Source: Kitasatospora indigofera
GTDB taxonomy: Bacteria; Actinomycetota; Actinomycetes; Streptomycetales; Streptomycetaceae
NCBI RefSeq assembly: GCF_014655955.1
Contig: NZ_BNBO01000026.1
Span: forward strand, 57,883 to 121,882
Direction of reading: 5' to 3'
Length of the DNA: 64,000 nt
Positions within the stretch are counted from its first letter, which is position 1; every line of letters begins with the position of its first letter. Below, piece by piece: positions 16,471-25,768 of the stretch. Position numbers and translations under genes: made by a program. The notes below the pieces were generated by a model. It did not search any database, had not been told where the DNA came from, and saw only the letters and a list, made by a program, of their open reading frames with translations.

Positions 16471-18036
16471 ATGAGACGACCAGTCGCCCTGCGGCTCTGC
16501 GCGACGCTCGCCACGGCGGCCCTTGCGGCCACGACCGGTGTGCTGGTGGCGATGCCCTCGGCATCGGCCGCGGCGACCGGCAGCGCCACCGGCTACGCGA
16601 CCCAGAACGGTGGGACCACCGGCGGCGCGGGCGGACAGACCGTGCGCGCCACCACGGGGACCGCGATCCATGCGGCCCTGTGCGGCCGGGCCAGCGCCAG
16701 CACCCCGATCGTCATCGAGGTCGAGGGCACCATCAACCACGCCAACACCGACAAGGTGTCGGGCGCCTCCTGCAACACCGCCGCCGGCGTCATCGAGCTC
16801 AAGCAGATCAGCAACGTCACGCTCGTCGGCGTCGGCAGCGGCGCCGTCTTCGATCAACTGGGCATCCACATCAGGGAGTCCAGCAACATCATCATCCAGA
16901 ACGTGACCGTCAAGAACGTCAAGAAGTCGGGTTCGCCGATCTCCAACGGTGGTGACGCCATCGGCATGGAGACGAACGTGCGCAACGTCTGGGTCGACCA
17001 CGCCAGCCTGGAGGCGTCGGGCGGCGAATCGGCAGGGTTCGACGGGCTCTTCGACATGAAGGACAACACCCAGTACGTGACGTTGTCCTACAGCACCCTG
17101 CGCAACTCCGGCCGCGGTGGCCTCATCGGGTCCAGCGAGACCGAGCTCTCGAACAGCTTCATCACCTTCCACCACAACCTGTACGAGAACATCGACTCCC
17201 GCGCGCCCCTGCTGCGTGGCGGCACGGCGCACATCTACAACAACTACTACGTGAAGCTCAACGAGTCCGGGATCAACTCCCGGGCCGGGGCCCACGCCAA
17301 GGTGGACAACAACTACTTCAAGGACTCCAAGGACGTCCTGGGCACCTTCTACACCAGTGCGGCCGGATACTGGCAGGTCGCCGGCAACATCTTCGACAAC
17401 GTGACCTGGTCCAGCCCCGGCACCGACAACAACCCCGCCGGGCCCGACGTGAAGTCCACCGCCACCGTCAGCGTCCCCTACTCCTTCAGCCTCGACGCGG
17501 CCACCTGCGTGCCGGACGTCGTGACCCAGACGGCCGGGGCCAACAAGGGACTGAAGGTGTCGAACGGCACCTGCACGCCGCAGACGCCGTCACCGACCCC
17601 GACCACCCCCACCTCCAGCCCCACCACCACCCCCACGTCCAGCCCCACGTCCACCCCGACCCAGCCCGGCGGGACGAACCTCAGCATCGGCGCCGGTGCC
17701 GACGGCTCCAGCAAGGCCGCCGGGACGAGCTACGGCAACGTGAAGGACGGCAACCTGAGCACCTTCTGGTCGCCGGCCGGCGCCACCGGTTCCGTCTCGG
17801 TCAAGTGGTCCTCCCCCACCGCCGTGGCCGGCCTCAACATCCGGGAGGCGGCGGGCTCCGCGGGCAGCATCGGATCCTGGCGGGTGCTCAACGGTGACAC
17901 CGGCGCCGTTCTGACCTCCGGCAGCGGTGCGGGCGCCATCACCGTCCCCCGCACCTCGCTGAGCAAGATCACCTTCGAGATCACCAGCTCGACCGGGACG
18001 CCGAAGGTCGCCGAGTTCGAGACCTACGCAGGGTAG
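16471..18036 (+). CDS. secreted pectate lyase (PL1) with C-terminal carbohydrate-binding-like domain
   Basis: A 521-residue exported enzyme. Residues 1 to about 34 are a Sec signal (MRRPVALRLCATL to ASA). The PL1 beta-helix follows: GVIELKQISNVTLVGVG, VWVDHAS, FDGLFDMKDNTQYVTLSYS with the Ca-binding aspartates, FHHNLYENIDSRAPLLRGG with the catalytic Arg, and YNNYY. A Thr/Pro/Ser linker at about residues 370-400 leads to a domain of roughly 120 residues of the galactose-binding/F5-8C type (DGNLSTFWSPAG). It eliminates polygalacturonate outside the cell. ATG with GGAGA five bases upstream. A hairpin terminator follows directly. Confidence 0.9.
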   Translation: MRRPVALRLCATLATAALAATTGVLVAMPSASAAATGSATGYATQNGGTTGGAGGQTVRATTGTAIHAALCGRASASTPIVIEVEGTINHANTDKVSGASCNTAAGVIELKQISNVTLVGVGSGAVFDQLGIHIRESSNIIIQNVTVKNVKKSGSPISNGGDAIGMETNVRNVWVDHASLEASGGESAGFDGLFDMKDNTQYVTLSYSTLRNSGRGGLIGSSETELSNSFITFHHNLYENIDSRAPLLRGGTAHIYNNYYVKLNESGINSRAGAHAKVDNNYFKDSKDVLGTFYTSAAGYWQVAGNIFDNVTWSSPGTDNNPAGPDVKSTATVSVPYSFSLDAATCVPDVVTQTAGANKGLKVSNGTCTPQTPSPTPTTPTSSPTTTPTSSPTSTPTQPGGTNLSIGAGADGSSKAAGTSYGNVKDGNLSTFWSPAGATGSVSVKWSSPTAVAGLNIREAAGSAGSIGSWRVLNGDTGAVLTSGSGAGAITVPRTSLSKITFEITSSTGTPKVAEFETYAG

Positions 18037-18041
18037 CGGCG

Positions 18042-18062
18042 CGGTCCCGTAGCACGGGACCG
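18042..18062 (+). terminator. hairpin terminator after pectate lyase
   Basis: CGGTCCCGT and ACGGGACCG form a perfect nine-pair stem around AGC, starting five bases after the lyase stop. Confidence 0.75.
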
Positions 18063-18227
18063 GCCCCGTCGGGGATCTCGGAAGTCCCGGGCGGAGGGGC
18101 ACGGTGACCGAGCAGGCACGGCCTGGGTCCTCAGGTCGTCCGCCTGGCACGAGGTCAGCCGGCGCCCCTCCGTCCCTCTGCGTTGCCGTGAGCATGTTCC
18201 GGATCGAACAACGATCCTGACGTTGAT

Positions 18228-19577
18228 TCAGACGACCTTGGGAACGGATCCGGCCGCCGCCGGGAGCACGTCGGCCGGATCGCGGAACCGGTGCAGCACG
18301 GCCCGGCCCTCCGCCCCGCGCAGGCGCCCGGCCAGCTTGGCGGGCAGCACGACGGTGAAGAGGTACCCGCTGCCCTCGAAACCCTCGACCATCCAGGACA
18401 CCCAGGGCAGCGGGAGGTTGGCGGCCGGGCTGAAGAACACCGGGCGCCGCCCTCCGAACTCGACGTCGTACGCACCGAACCGGCTCCAGTTCGAGAAGGT
18501 GAACCTGCGCCGCTCCGGGTCGAACCCGAGCGGCACGCAGTCGGCGAAGCGCTCACGTCCGATCGACTCCAGGAACCGGAGGTTGGCCCGGAGGTTGAGG
18601 TGCTCGGCGGTGAACTCCTCCACCGCCCCGCGGAGCGCCTCCGCGAGCGCGGCCGTACCCTCCTTCGGCGCCCAGGGCAGGTGGATCTCGCTGAGCAGGT
18701 TGCCCACCAGACCGGCGGACAGCCCCAGCGGACGCCGGACGTTGACCGGCACGGTCAGCCATCTGACCTCCGCGTCGGCATCCAACTCCCGCACGGAGGA
18801 AACCACATGGGCACAGAGAACGTCGCCGGAGGAGAGCCTCCGGCCGGCCTGGGCACTGAGCTCCTGGCGCATCCGGTCCACTTCGGCCTGGCCGAAGTAC
18901 ACCTGGACCGTCCGGTTGGCCCGCAGCGCGCCGGCCACCTCCCGCCCCAGCAGCGCGGCCTCCTCCGGGCCGGGCAGGCGGAATCCCGGGCGTCCGCAGT
19001 CCCCGGCCGGAAGCACCTCGTCGAGGAAGGCGTCCTGGTCCTGGACGAGTTCGGCCGGCGGGAGTTCCGTCCCCTCGACCGCCGCGGACCAGGTCCGCAT
19101 CAACAGCATGAAGGTCTGCACGTCGCCGACCGCGTGGTGCCAGGAGCAGCCGAGCGCGGTGCCCCCGCCCGCCAGGCGGCTGACCCGGACGGTGAACAGC
19201 GGCAGGCCGCCCGCCCGGGCGGCCGAGGCCTCGACCGGGTCGACCAGCCGCGCGGTGGGCATGGTGACCCGGCCCATCGCCTCGGCGAGTGTCTCGTCCA
19301 GGTCGTAACTGTCCACCGGCACACCGGAATCGTCGCAGACGATCTCCAGCCGTCCGTCGGCCGTCCGCAGCCGGCCGCCGAAGACCGGCAGCCGCTCCAG
19401 GGCGCGGGCCAGCCCGGCGGTGAGGCGTTCCTCGTCCAGGGCCTGCTCGAAGAAGTACACGACCGAGACCGAGAGGTCGGCCAGCATGGTGTCGACCAGC
19501 CCGCAGCGCACCACCGTGCCCGGGGCCTGCCCGGCGCGGACGGTACGGGACTCACGCAACTGTGGCCAGGCGCTCAT
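18228..19577 (-). CDS. BAHD-like acyltransferase
   Basis: A 449-residue protein with the two landmarks of the plant/fungal BAHD acyltransferases: HxxxD in SWHHAVGDVQTF in the first half and a DFGWG-like YDVEFGGRRPVFF near the C-terminus. Other family-like stretches are LPVFGGRLRTADGRLEI and LTVPVNVRRPLG. BAHD enzymes move an acyl group from CoA to an alcohol or amine. Bacterial members are few and their substrates mostly unknown. The ATG at 19577 is preferred; GTG 19592 would add five residues. It is monocistronic, with a DasR-like motif about 160 bp upstream. A condensation-domain-like relative is the main alternative. Confidence 0.75.
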   Translation of the reverse strand: MSAWPQLRESRTVRAGQAPGTVVRCGLVDTMLADLSVSVVYFFEQALDEERLTAGLARALERLPVFGGRLRTADGRLEIVCDDSGVPVDSYDLDETLAEAMGRVTMPTARLVDPVEASAARAGGLPLFTVRVSRLAGGGTALGCSWHHAVGDVQTFMLLMRTWSAAVEGTELPPAELVQDQDAFLDEVLPAGDCGRPGFRLPGPEEAALLGREVAGALRANRTVQVYFGQAEVDRMRQELSAQAGRRLSSGDVLCAHVVSSVRELDADAEVRWLTVPVNVRRPLGLSAGLVGNLLSEIHLPWAPKEGTAALAEALRGAVEEFTAEHLNLRANLRFLESIGRERFADCVPLGFDPERRRFTFSNWSRFGAYDVEFGGRRPVFFSPAANLPLPWVSWMVEGFEGSGYLFTVVLPAKLAGRLRGAEGRAVLHRFRDPADVLPAAAGSVPKVV

Positions 19578-19736
19578 GGTGCGGGGCTCCACTTCGGGGC
19601 ATGGGTGCCCGGCGGCGGCCGGGTCCGGGGCGCGCCAACAGCCGTACCGTGCCGGGGGGGACGGCGCCTCGACGGGCCGCCGGGCGGGTGGGTTCCGATC
19701 ACCTCGAACGATAGGGCAGCGGTCACCCGCAGGGCC

Positions 19737-19750
19737 AGTGGTCTAGGCCT
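19737..19750. promoter_or_regulatory. possible DasR-like site
   Basis: AGTGGTCTAGGCCT contains TGGTCTAGGCC, ten of eleven bases of the dre core TGGTCTAGACC. It lies upstream of the BAHD-like gene in a 306-bp gap that otherwise holds only the hairpin at 19758-19787. Confidence 0.3.
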
Positions 19751-19757
19751 TTTCCCT

Positions 19758-19787
19758 GCCGGCTGCCGGGGAGGTCCGGCAGCCGGC
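19758..19787 (-). terminator. hairpin after the PHP/molybdenum hydroxylase gene row
   Basis: GCCGGCTGCCGG and CCGGCAGCCGGC are perfectly complementary around a six-base loop, about 96 bases downstream of the PHP gene stop on the minus strand. Confidence 0.6.
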
Positions 19788-19883
19788 CGGCGGCCCTGGG
19801 CTACGGCGGGGCGCACCGGTCGGGCGGGGCCCGGCGCGTGCCGGGCCGCCGGCGGTTCGGCGGACCAGCGGCGGCACCCCGGC

Positions 19884-21503
19884 TCAGCGGCCCTCCGGCG
19901 GCACCCCGAGGAAGACCGGGTTGGTGAGTGCCGCCATCGGGCCCCAGGGCAGCTCGGGGCCCATGCTGTTCCCCCGCCCGGGCGTGCCGTCGGCCCTGGG
20001 GTGGCGGACCTCCGCGCGGACGTATCCGGCCAGCGAGGCCGTCGTGCGCCAGACCACCGTGCCCGCACCGTCGGCCGGCAGTGACTCCTGGTGCATCTGC
20101 CCCTCGTCGGTGAGGAACCGCACCGTGCCGCCCGGCACCCCCGACACCGTGAGCCGGACGTCCACCGGCGCGTCCGCCGGCACCGCGAGCCGCTCACCGA
20201 CACCCGCCTGCCGGCCGGCCCCGGTCGCGGTGAACTCCAGCCGGACGGCGGCGGATTCGGCGATCCAGCTGCGACCGGCCCGGATGCCGGCGAGCACGTC
20301 GTCCCGGGTCAGGTCGTCCGCCAGCACCACGGTGTGCGGGGTGCCGACGACCTGCGGCGCGCTGTGCGCGTCGCTGTTGCCGACGGCCGGCAGCCACGAC
20401 CGGCCCTGCCGGAGGGCCTCGGCCAGCCCGGCGTCCCAGCCGTCGACGGCCGACTCGTCGTCGTACGTCCACGGGCCGTTCCAGACCTCGACGGCGTCCG
20501 CGTCCTGGTAGCCGAACTTCCACTGGCAGCCCACGTACGGGCAGTACGGGTGCGCCGGCACCACCAGGCCGCCGTCCCGCCGGACCTGCCGGGCGAGCCG
20601 CGGGAAGGCCTCGTCGCGGGACCGGTAGCGCCAGTCCACGAAACGGCCGGCCGGCAGGCCCAGCGCCAGCCAGTGCCCGTTGCGGGTGGTGACCTCCTCA
20701 CCGGTGATCACCAACAGGTCGGGCCCGGCCGAAGGGCCCCAGCTGCCGTGCGCGGAAGGCGTGTTGTGGTCGGTCGAGACGATGAAGTCCAGCCCGGCCT
20801 CGCGCGCGGCTGCCGCCACCTCGGCCGGCAGCCGCCGCCCGTCGGAGTGCACCGTGTGCAGGTGGCAGTCCCCCCGGTACCAGGCGCGGCCGCGGCCGCG
20901 GGCCCGCTCCGGCGGGTAGGCGGGCTTGAACTCCGGCCCCGGCGCCCCGAACCGCAGGGTCACCTCCACCCGGTACTCCAGCCCCTGCGGCGCCACCTGG
21001 TACGGGCCGAGGACGACGTGCCAGCGCCCCGGCCGCACCGGGCCCGGCAGGTAACCGGGGGTGGCCTCGGTACGGCTGATCGCGAAGGACGTCCGGAACC
21101 CGCCGGACCAGCCCCGGAACCCGCGGCCGCCGAGTTCGGTGCCGCGCTCGTCGAAGATGCCGATGTCGCAGGAGTTCCCCGGCGTCCCGGCCGGGACGGG
21201 CGGCCGGTCGTAGGAGTAGGAGACCGCGATCTCCCGGACCCCGGCCGGGACGTCGAAGGGCAGGTGCACGAAGTCCGCCGCGCCGGTGTCCAGCCGGCCG
21301 GTCAGCACGACGGCCGCCTCGCCACCGGCCGGCCCCGCGTCGCCCGCGGCGCGGGCGGCGCCGCCGGGTTCCGCCGCGGCCGCGGCGGCGGTCACCCCCG
21401 ATGCCAGGGTGACCGCGCCGGCCAGCGCGCCCGCCCGGAGCAGGCCCCGGCGGTCGATCGCCGGCCCGTCCCCGGCATCGTCCCGTACCCGTTCGTCGGT
21501 CAT
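19884..21503 (-). CDS. Tat-exported PHP-domain metallohydrolase (CehA/McbA-like)
   Basis: A 539-residue protein. The N-terminus contains a twin-arginine signal (DRRGLLRAGALAGAV) followed by an Ala-rich cleavage region near residue 45. The middle holds the PHP metal-binding signature RGDCHLHTVHSDGR and VSTDHNTPSAHG, then GEEVTTRNGHWLAL, PAHPYCP and GNSDAHSAPQVVGTPH, all typical of the CehA/McbA group of phosphoesterase-like hydrolases. It follows the molybdenum hydroxylase pair in the same direction with a 156-bp gap. The substrate is unknown; phosphoesters or carbamate esters are possible. Confidence 0.85.
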   Translation of the reverse strand: MTDERVRDDAGDGPAIDRRGLLRAGALAGAVTLASGVTAAAAAAEPGGAARAAGDAGPAGGEAAVVLTGRLDTGAADFVHLPFDVPAGVREIAVSYSYDRPPVPAGTPGNSCDIGIFDERGTELGGRGFRGWSGGFRTSFAISRTEATPGYLPGPVRPGRWHVVLGPYQVAPQGLEYRVEVTLRFGAPGPEFKPAYPPERARGRGRAWYRGDCHLHTVHSDGRRLPAEVAAAAREAGLDFIVSTDHNTPSAHGSWGPSAGPDLLVITGEEVTTRNGHWLALGLPAGRFVDWRYRSRDEAFPRLARQVRRDGGLVVPAHPYCPYVGCQWKFGYQDADAVEVWNGPWTYDDESAVDGWDAGLAEALRQGRSWLPAVGNSDAHSAPQVVGTPHTVVLADDLTRDDVLAGIRAGRSWIAESAAVRLEFTATGAGRQAGVGERLAVPADAPVDVRLTVSGVPGGTVRFLTDEGQMHQESLPADGAGTVVWRTTASLAGYVRAEVRHPRADGTPGRGNSMGPELPWGPMAALTNPVFLGVPPEGR

Positions 21504-21659
21504 GGCGGCCCTCCCGGTCGTCCCGCCCTCTCCCTACCCCGGCCGGTGAACCCCGGGCGAGGCGGGGCCGGCGGGAGTCGGTCGATCGGGTGACCGAGGG
21601 CACCCGGGCCGGCACCGCGCGAGGGAGCCGGGCGACGTCGTTCCGGGCCCCGGCCGGGC

Positions 21660-24431
21660 TCAGCCCGTCGCCACCGGGCGGCCCGTCCGGGCCTCCTCCA
21701 GGGCGAGCCAGACCTTGTCCCGCAGGAACGGCGCTTCGGTGAAGCGGATGCCGGTGGCGTCGCGCAGCGCGTTGGCGAAGGCCGGCGGGACGGGGTTGAA
21801 CGGGCTCTCGCTCATGGACTTGGCGCCCAGCGGGCCGATGGCGTCGGAGGTCTCGCTGAAGTGCACCTCGGTGCGCGGCACGTCGGCGAAGGCCGGCAGC
21901 CGGTAGCGGCGGAAGGCGGCCGTGGTGACCTGGCCGTCCTCGTCGAGCAGCACCTGCTCGAAGAGGGTCGCGCCGAGCGCCTGCGCGACGCCGCCCTCGA
22001 CCTGGCCCCGGCACTGCATCGGGTTCATCACCTTGCCCGCGTCGGCCCCGTGCACGCTGCGCAGGATCCTGATCTCCCCGGTGTCCGGGTCGACCGCGAT
22101 CCGGAACCACTGGGAGTTGAAGGCGATCGACCGGGGCGAGCCGCCGAAGTACCCGTCGGCCTTCAGCTCGACGCCCTCGGCGCGCGCGGCCGCGAAGATC
22201 TCCTTCAGCGACACCGGCCGCCCCTCGCACTCCACCGAGTCGGCGGTGAGCCGCAACAGGCTGCGCGGGGTGCGGGTGTACTCGGCGGCGAAGGTGAGGA
22301 GTTGCTCGCCGAGGGCGTTGGCGGCCTTCATCACCGCCTTGCCCGCGACCACCGTGCCGGCCGAGCCGAACGCGCCGGTGTCGTGCTTGACCACGTCGGT
22401 GTCGGACTGCCGGATGCCGATCCGGTCGACGGTGGTGCCGAGCGCGCCCGCGGTGATCTGCTTGTGCACGGTGGTGGTGCCGTTGCCGAACTCCGCGGTG
22501 CCCACCGCGATGTCGTAGGTGCCGTCCTCCAGCAGCTTCACCGTGGCGTCGGCGATGTGCCCGCCGGGCGGACCGCAGGCGATCGCCGCCATGGCGAAGC
22601 CCTGACCCACCAGCCATCCCTCGGGGGCGAGTTCGGCACTGCTGTCGTCGGCGAGCGCGTCCCGGACGACCTGGAGGCACTGGTCCAGGCCGTAACTGGC
22701 GATGTGCAGGTCCTCCTCCTCGCCGAGCGGGCCCTCCATGTGCTCGCCGGGGCCGATGACGTTCCTCTCGCGCAGCACCAGCGGGTCGATCCCCAGCCGG
22801 CGGGCGAGTTCGTCCATCGCCGACTCCAAGGCGAAGGTGACCTGGCCCAGCCCGTAACCGCGGAAGGCACCGGCGGGCACGCAGTTGGTGTACACGGAGT
22901 AGGCGTTGACCTTCTTGTTGGGCGCCCGGTACACGCCCATCGACTCGCCGACGCTGTGGAACATCACCGCGGGGCCGTGGTTGCCGTACGCCCCGGTGTT
23001 GGCGACCACCCGGAACTGGATGGCCGTCAGGGTGCCGTCGCTCCTCGCGCCGAGCTTCACCGTGATCTTGAACGGGTGCCGGGTGGTGGCGCCGTAGAAC
23101 TGCTCGGGGCGGGTGAACTCCAGCTTGACCGGGCGGTGCAGCTTCAACGCGGCGAGCACCGCGATGTCCTCGGTCAGCATCTCCTGCTTGCCGCCGAAGC
23201 CGCCGCCGACCCGGCCCGCGACCACCCGGACCTGCTCCATCGGCAGGTCGTACAGGTCGCAGAGGGCGCGCCGGGTCAGGAACGGCACCTGGGTGCTGGA
23301 GCGGACCACGATCCGCTCCTGCTCCGGCTCGCCGTCCTCGCCGGGGGCCGGCTCGAACCGGACGAGGCACCCGTGGGTCTCCAGGCTGGCGTGCTGCACC
23401 CGCTGCGTCCGGAAGGTCTCCTCGTAGACCACGTCGGCCTCGGCGAAGCCCTGCTCGACGTCGCCCATCTCGCCGTGCACCTCGCCGCAGACGTTGTCCT
23501 GGGCGCGGAAGATGCGGGACTCGGGGCCCTTCGGGTGGATCACCGGCGCGCCCGGCAGCATCGCCTCCTCCGGGTCGACGACGAACGGGAGCACCTCGTA
23601 GTCGACGACGATCCGGCGGCAGCCCTCCTCGGCGGCGCCCTCGGTGTCGGCGACCACGGCCGCGACCCGCTGGCCGGCGAACCGGACCACGTCGTCCAGC
23701 ACCCGGGTGTCGTCCGGGTCCTCGGTGGGGTGCTCGTGGCGGGCGGAGGAGTAGAGCTTGGCCGGCGCGTCGTGATGGGTGAGGACGGCGTGCACGCCGG
23801 GCACCCGCAGCGCGGCCGTGGTGTCGATCGAGCGGATCCGGGCGTGCGGGTGCGGGGAGCGCAGCAGCTTCATGTGCAGCAGGCCCTCGACCTCGACGTC
23901 GAAGGTGTAGCGGGCGGTGCCGGTGACCACCTGCGGGCCGGCCGGCGCGCCGAGGCTGCGGCCGACCGCCTGGCCGGCGCACGGCTCCTCGGCGTGCTTG
24001 ACGCCCCGGATCGCGTCCTCGATCGCCCGGTAGCCGGTGCAGCGGCAGAGGTTGCCCTTGAGCGACCGCGGCAGGTCCGTGAGCTGCTCCTCGTCCAGGG
24101 CCGAGGTGGTCATCAGGAAGCCGGCCGTGCAGAAGCCGCACTGGAAGCCCTGGGCGTCGAGGAACCGTTGCTGCATCGGGTGCAGTTCGCCGCCCTCGCG
24201 GGCGAGGCCCTCGACGGTGGTCACCGCGCGGCCGTCGGCGCGGACCGCCGGGTAGATGCAGCTGTGCACCGGCCGCCCGTCGACCTGCACGGTGCAGGCG
24301 CCGCAGTCGCCGGCGTCGCACCCCTTCTTGACGCCGAACCAGCCGCGGTCGCGCAGGTAGGTGCGCAGGCACTGGCCCGGTCGCGGTTCTTCCTCGAACG
24401 GCTGGTCGTTGACGCGGATCGAGAAGCTCAT
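21660..24431 (-). CDS. molybdopterin-dependent hydroxylase, [2Fe-2S] and Mo domains fused
   Basis: A 923-residue xanthine-dehydrogenase-family subunit. Residues 1-85 are a plant-type ferredoxin domain (KKGCDAGDCGACTVQ and a later Cys). Residues 85-160 carry the second cluster (GFQCGFCTAGFLM and GNLCRCTGYRAI). The rest is the aldehyde oxidase/xanthine dehydrogenase Mo-binding region, with GRVGGGFGGKQE, AFRGYGLGQ and near the C-terminus GAKSMSESPFNPVPPAFANA. FeS and Mo domains are usually separate in bacteria, so the fusion is notable. It overlaps the FAD subunit gene by 4 bp and should hydroxylate a purine, N-heterocycle or aldehyde. Confidence 0.92.
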   Translation of the reverse strand: MSFSIRVNDQPFEEEPRPGQCLRTYLRDRGWFGVKKGCDAGDCGACTVQVDGRPVHSCIYPAVRADGRAVTTVEGLAREGGELHPMQQRFLDAQGFQCGFCTAGFLMTTSALDEEQLTDLPRSLKGNLCRCTGYRAIEDAIRGVKHAEEPCAGQAVGRSLGAPAGPQVVTGTARYTFDVEVEGLLHMKLLRSPHPHARIRSIDTTAALRVPGVHAVLTHHDAPAKLYSSARHEHPTEDPDDTRVLDDVVRFAGQRVAAVVADTEGAAEEGCRRIVVDYEVLPFVVDPEEAMLPGAPVIHPKGPESRIFRAQDNVCGEVHGEMGDVEQGFAEADVVYEETFRTQRVQHASLETHGCLVRFEPAPGEDGEPEQERIVVRSSTQVPFLTRRALCDLYDLPMEQVRVVAGRVGGGFGGKQEMLTEDIAVLAALKLHRPVKLEFTRPEQFYGATTRHPFKITVKLGARSDGTLTAIQFRVVANTGAYGNHGPAVMFHSVGESMGVYRAPNKKVNAYSVYTNCVPAGAFRGYGLGQVTFALESAMDELARRLGIDPLVLRERNVIGPGEHMEGPLGEEEDLHIASYGLDQCLQVVRDALADDSSAELAPEGWLVGQGFAMAAIACGPPGGHIADATVKLLEDGTYDIAVGTAEFGNGTTTVHKQITAGALGTTVDRIGIRQSDTDVVKHDTGAFGSAGTVVAGKAVMKAANALGEQLLTFAAEYTRTPRSLLRLTADSVECEGRPVSLKEIFAAARAEGVELKADGYFGGSPRSIAFNSQWFRIAVDPDTGEIRILRSVHGADAGKVMNPMQCRGQVEGGVAQALGATLFEQVLLDEDGQVTTAAFRRYRLPAFADVPRTEVHFSETSDAIGPLGAKSMSESPFNPVPPAFANALRDATGIRFTEAPFLRDKVWLALEEARTGRPVATG

Positions 24432-25267
24432 CGTCCGGCCCCTTCGCTGGTCTCGGACTCGGTCAGTTCGCGGCGGATCTCCTCGGCGAACCGGAAGGTC
24501 ATGTGCCGGCGCCAGGCGGGCAGCCCGTGGATGTCGTCGAAGTACTCGTCGGGGCGGACGGCGTACTCGACGGCCTCGCGCACCGCCTCGGCGTTCGGCG
24601 CCGTCGCGAACCGCAGCTGGACCGGCCGCACCGTGGAGGCGGTGACGGTGAGCGTGAAGGTCCCGTCCACCGGGTCGAGGGTGCCGGTGATCAGCGCGGC
24701 CGAGCGGCCCAGCCCGTACAGCGAGGCCTGCCGGAAAGCCGTCCGGCAGGCCAGGGCCCGGGCCGGCAGGGTGACCGAGCGCAGCAGTTCACCGGGCTTC
24801 AGCAGGTTGCGCCCGGCGCCCACGACGAAGTCGGCGACCGGCACCCGGCGCAGCGCCCCGGTCTGGGCGCGCAGCAGGGCGACCCCGTCCAGCCCGGCGG
24901 CCAGCGAGATCATCGGGCCGGCCGGCAGCGAGTTGCACAGGTTCCCGCCGAAGGTGGCCATGTTCCAGATCTTCCAGGAGGCCAGGAAGGCCCGGCAGCA
25001 CTGTTCGAACAGCGGCCGGGCCGTCCAGGACGCGTTGCGGGCGAACCGCGAGAGCTGGGCGATGGTGCAGGTCGCGGCGATCTCCAGGCCGCCCCCGGGG
25101 GTGATCTGCAGCGGCTCCCAGCCGGTCCGGCTGAGGTCGATAAGCCGCCGCAGGTGCGGCTGCGGCTCGGAGAACAGGTAGGTGCCGCCGCCCAGCCAGG
25201 CGTCACCGGGCTGCCACGCGCCGCCGCTGCGGGCGTCGCGCACCTCCAGCACCGTGTTCAGATCCAC
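24428..25267 (-). CDS. FAD-binding subunit of molybdenum hydroxylase
   Basis: A 279-residue CoxM/XdhB-like flavoprotein. FAD-binding motifs are WLGGGTYLF near the N-terminus and TFGGNLCNSLPAGPMISLAAGLDG in the middle, followed by the CO-dehydrogenase flavoprotein C-terminal domain. The ORF is open further upstream, but GTG 25267 (VDLNTVLEVRDA) matches the family start. It passes electrons from the FeS clusters of its partner to FAD and on to NAD or O2. No XdhC-type sulfuration factor lies nearby. Confidence 0.9.
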   Translation of the reverse strand: MDLNTVLEVRDARSGGAWQPGDAWLGGGTYLFSEPQPHLRRLIDLSRTGWEPLQITPGGGLEIAATCTIAQLSRFARNASWTARPLFEQCCRAFLASWKIWNMATFGGNLCNSLPAGPMISLAAGLDGVALLRAQTGALRRVPVADFVVGAGRNLLKPGELLRSVTLPARALACRTAFRQASLYGLGRSAALITGTLDPVDGTFTLTVTASTVRPVQLRFATAPNAEAVREAVEYAVRPDEYFDDIHGLPAWRRHMTFRFAEEIRRELTESETSEGAGR

Positions 25268-25610
25268 GTTGTCCCACCGTCCTCGGCAGCTCGGTAGCGG
25301 CTCGTTACGGCGATTGAAGCAACGCCCGGCAGCGGGAACGAGTGGTGTCGAGCACCAGTGATCCACCGCCCGGCTGGAGGATCGACCAGCTGGGACGGAC
25401 CGCCGGTGGCCTCGCATCTGCGATGTGGCCACTCGCACTAACCTTGCTCATGCAAGGCGTGCGGCGTGATCGGCCCGGCGTCCGGCATCGGGCGGCGCGG
25501 CGCGGGCGGGCACGGCAGGGGGGACCGGACGGCACGGCGCGGACGGGCGCACCCCGGTGGCGGACGGCACCGGAACCCACCGGACGCCGGGGCGACGCAC
25601 CCCGCACGCG

Positions 25611-25646
25611 GGGTCGACCGGCCCACCACGGTGGGCCGGTCGACCC
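25611..25646 (-). terminator. 17-bp perfect hairpin after the small peptide gene
   Basis: GGGTCGACCGGCCCACC and GGTGGGCCGGTCGACCC pair perfectly over 17 bases with a two-base centre (AC). It starts 33 bases after the peptide stop on the minus strand. Symmetry this perfect could also be a binding site or cruciform. Confidence 0.65.
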
Positions 25647-25678
25647 GTTGTACGCCCAGGCCCAGGGCCTGTCCGCCC

Positions 25679-25768
25679 CTAGAGCAGGTCGGCCACCGCG
25701 TACAGCAGGTTGGCGACGGCATCGGCCACGGGCTGGAGAAGGCCGAGAAGGCCACTGTTGAGGATCAT
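25679..25768 (-). CDS. 29-residue hydrophobic amphipathic peptide
   Basis: A short frame that starts MILNSGLLGLLQPVADAVAN and ends LLYAVADLL. An AAGGA ribosome site lies nine bases before the ATG, and a 17-bp hairpin lies just downstream, so it looks like a full transcription unit. The peptide is almost all Leu, Ala, Val and Gly with two Asp residues and no basic residues, and should form an amphipathic or membrane-seeking helix. I do not recognise a family. Candidates are a membrane-active toxin, a modulin-like peptide or a signal. It stands alone in an 850-bp gap between the molybdenum hydroxylase row and the HTH/TPR regulator. Confidence 0.5.
   Translation of the reverse strand: MILNSGLLGLLQPVADAVANLLYAVADLL

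Noticed and set aside
20091..21593. 500-codon plus-strand open frame opposite the PHP gene
   Set aside because: No domain and low-complexity composition; the minus-strand frame has a Tat signal and PHP metal motifs.
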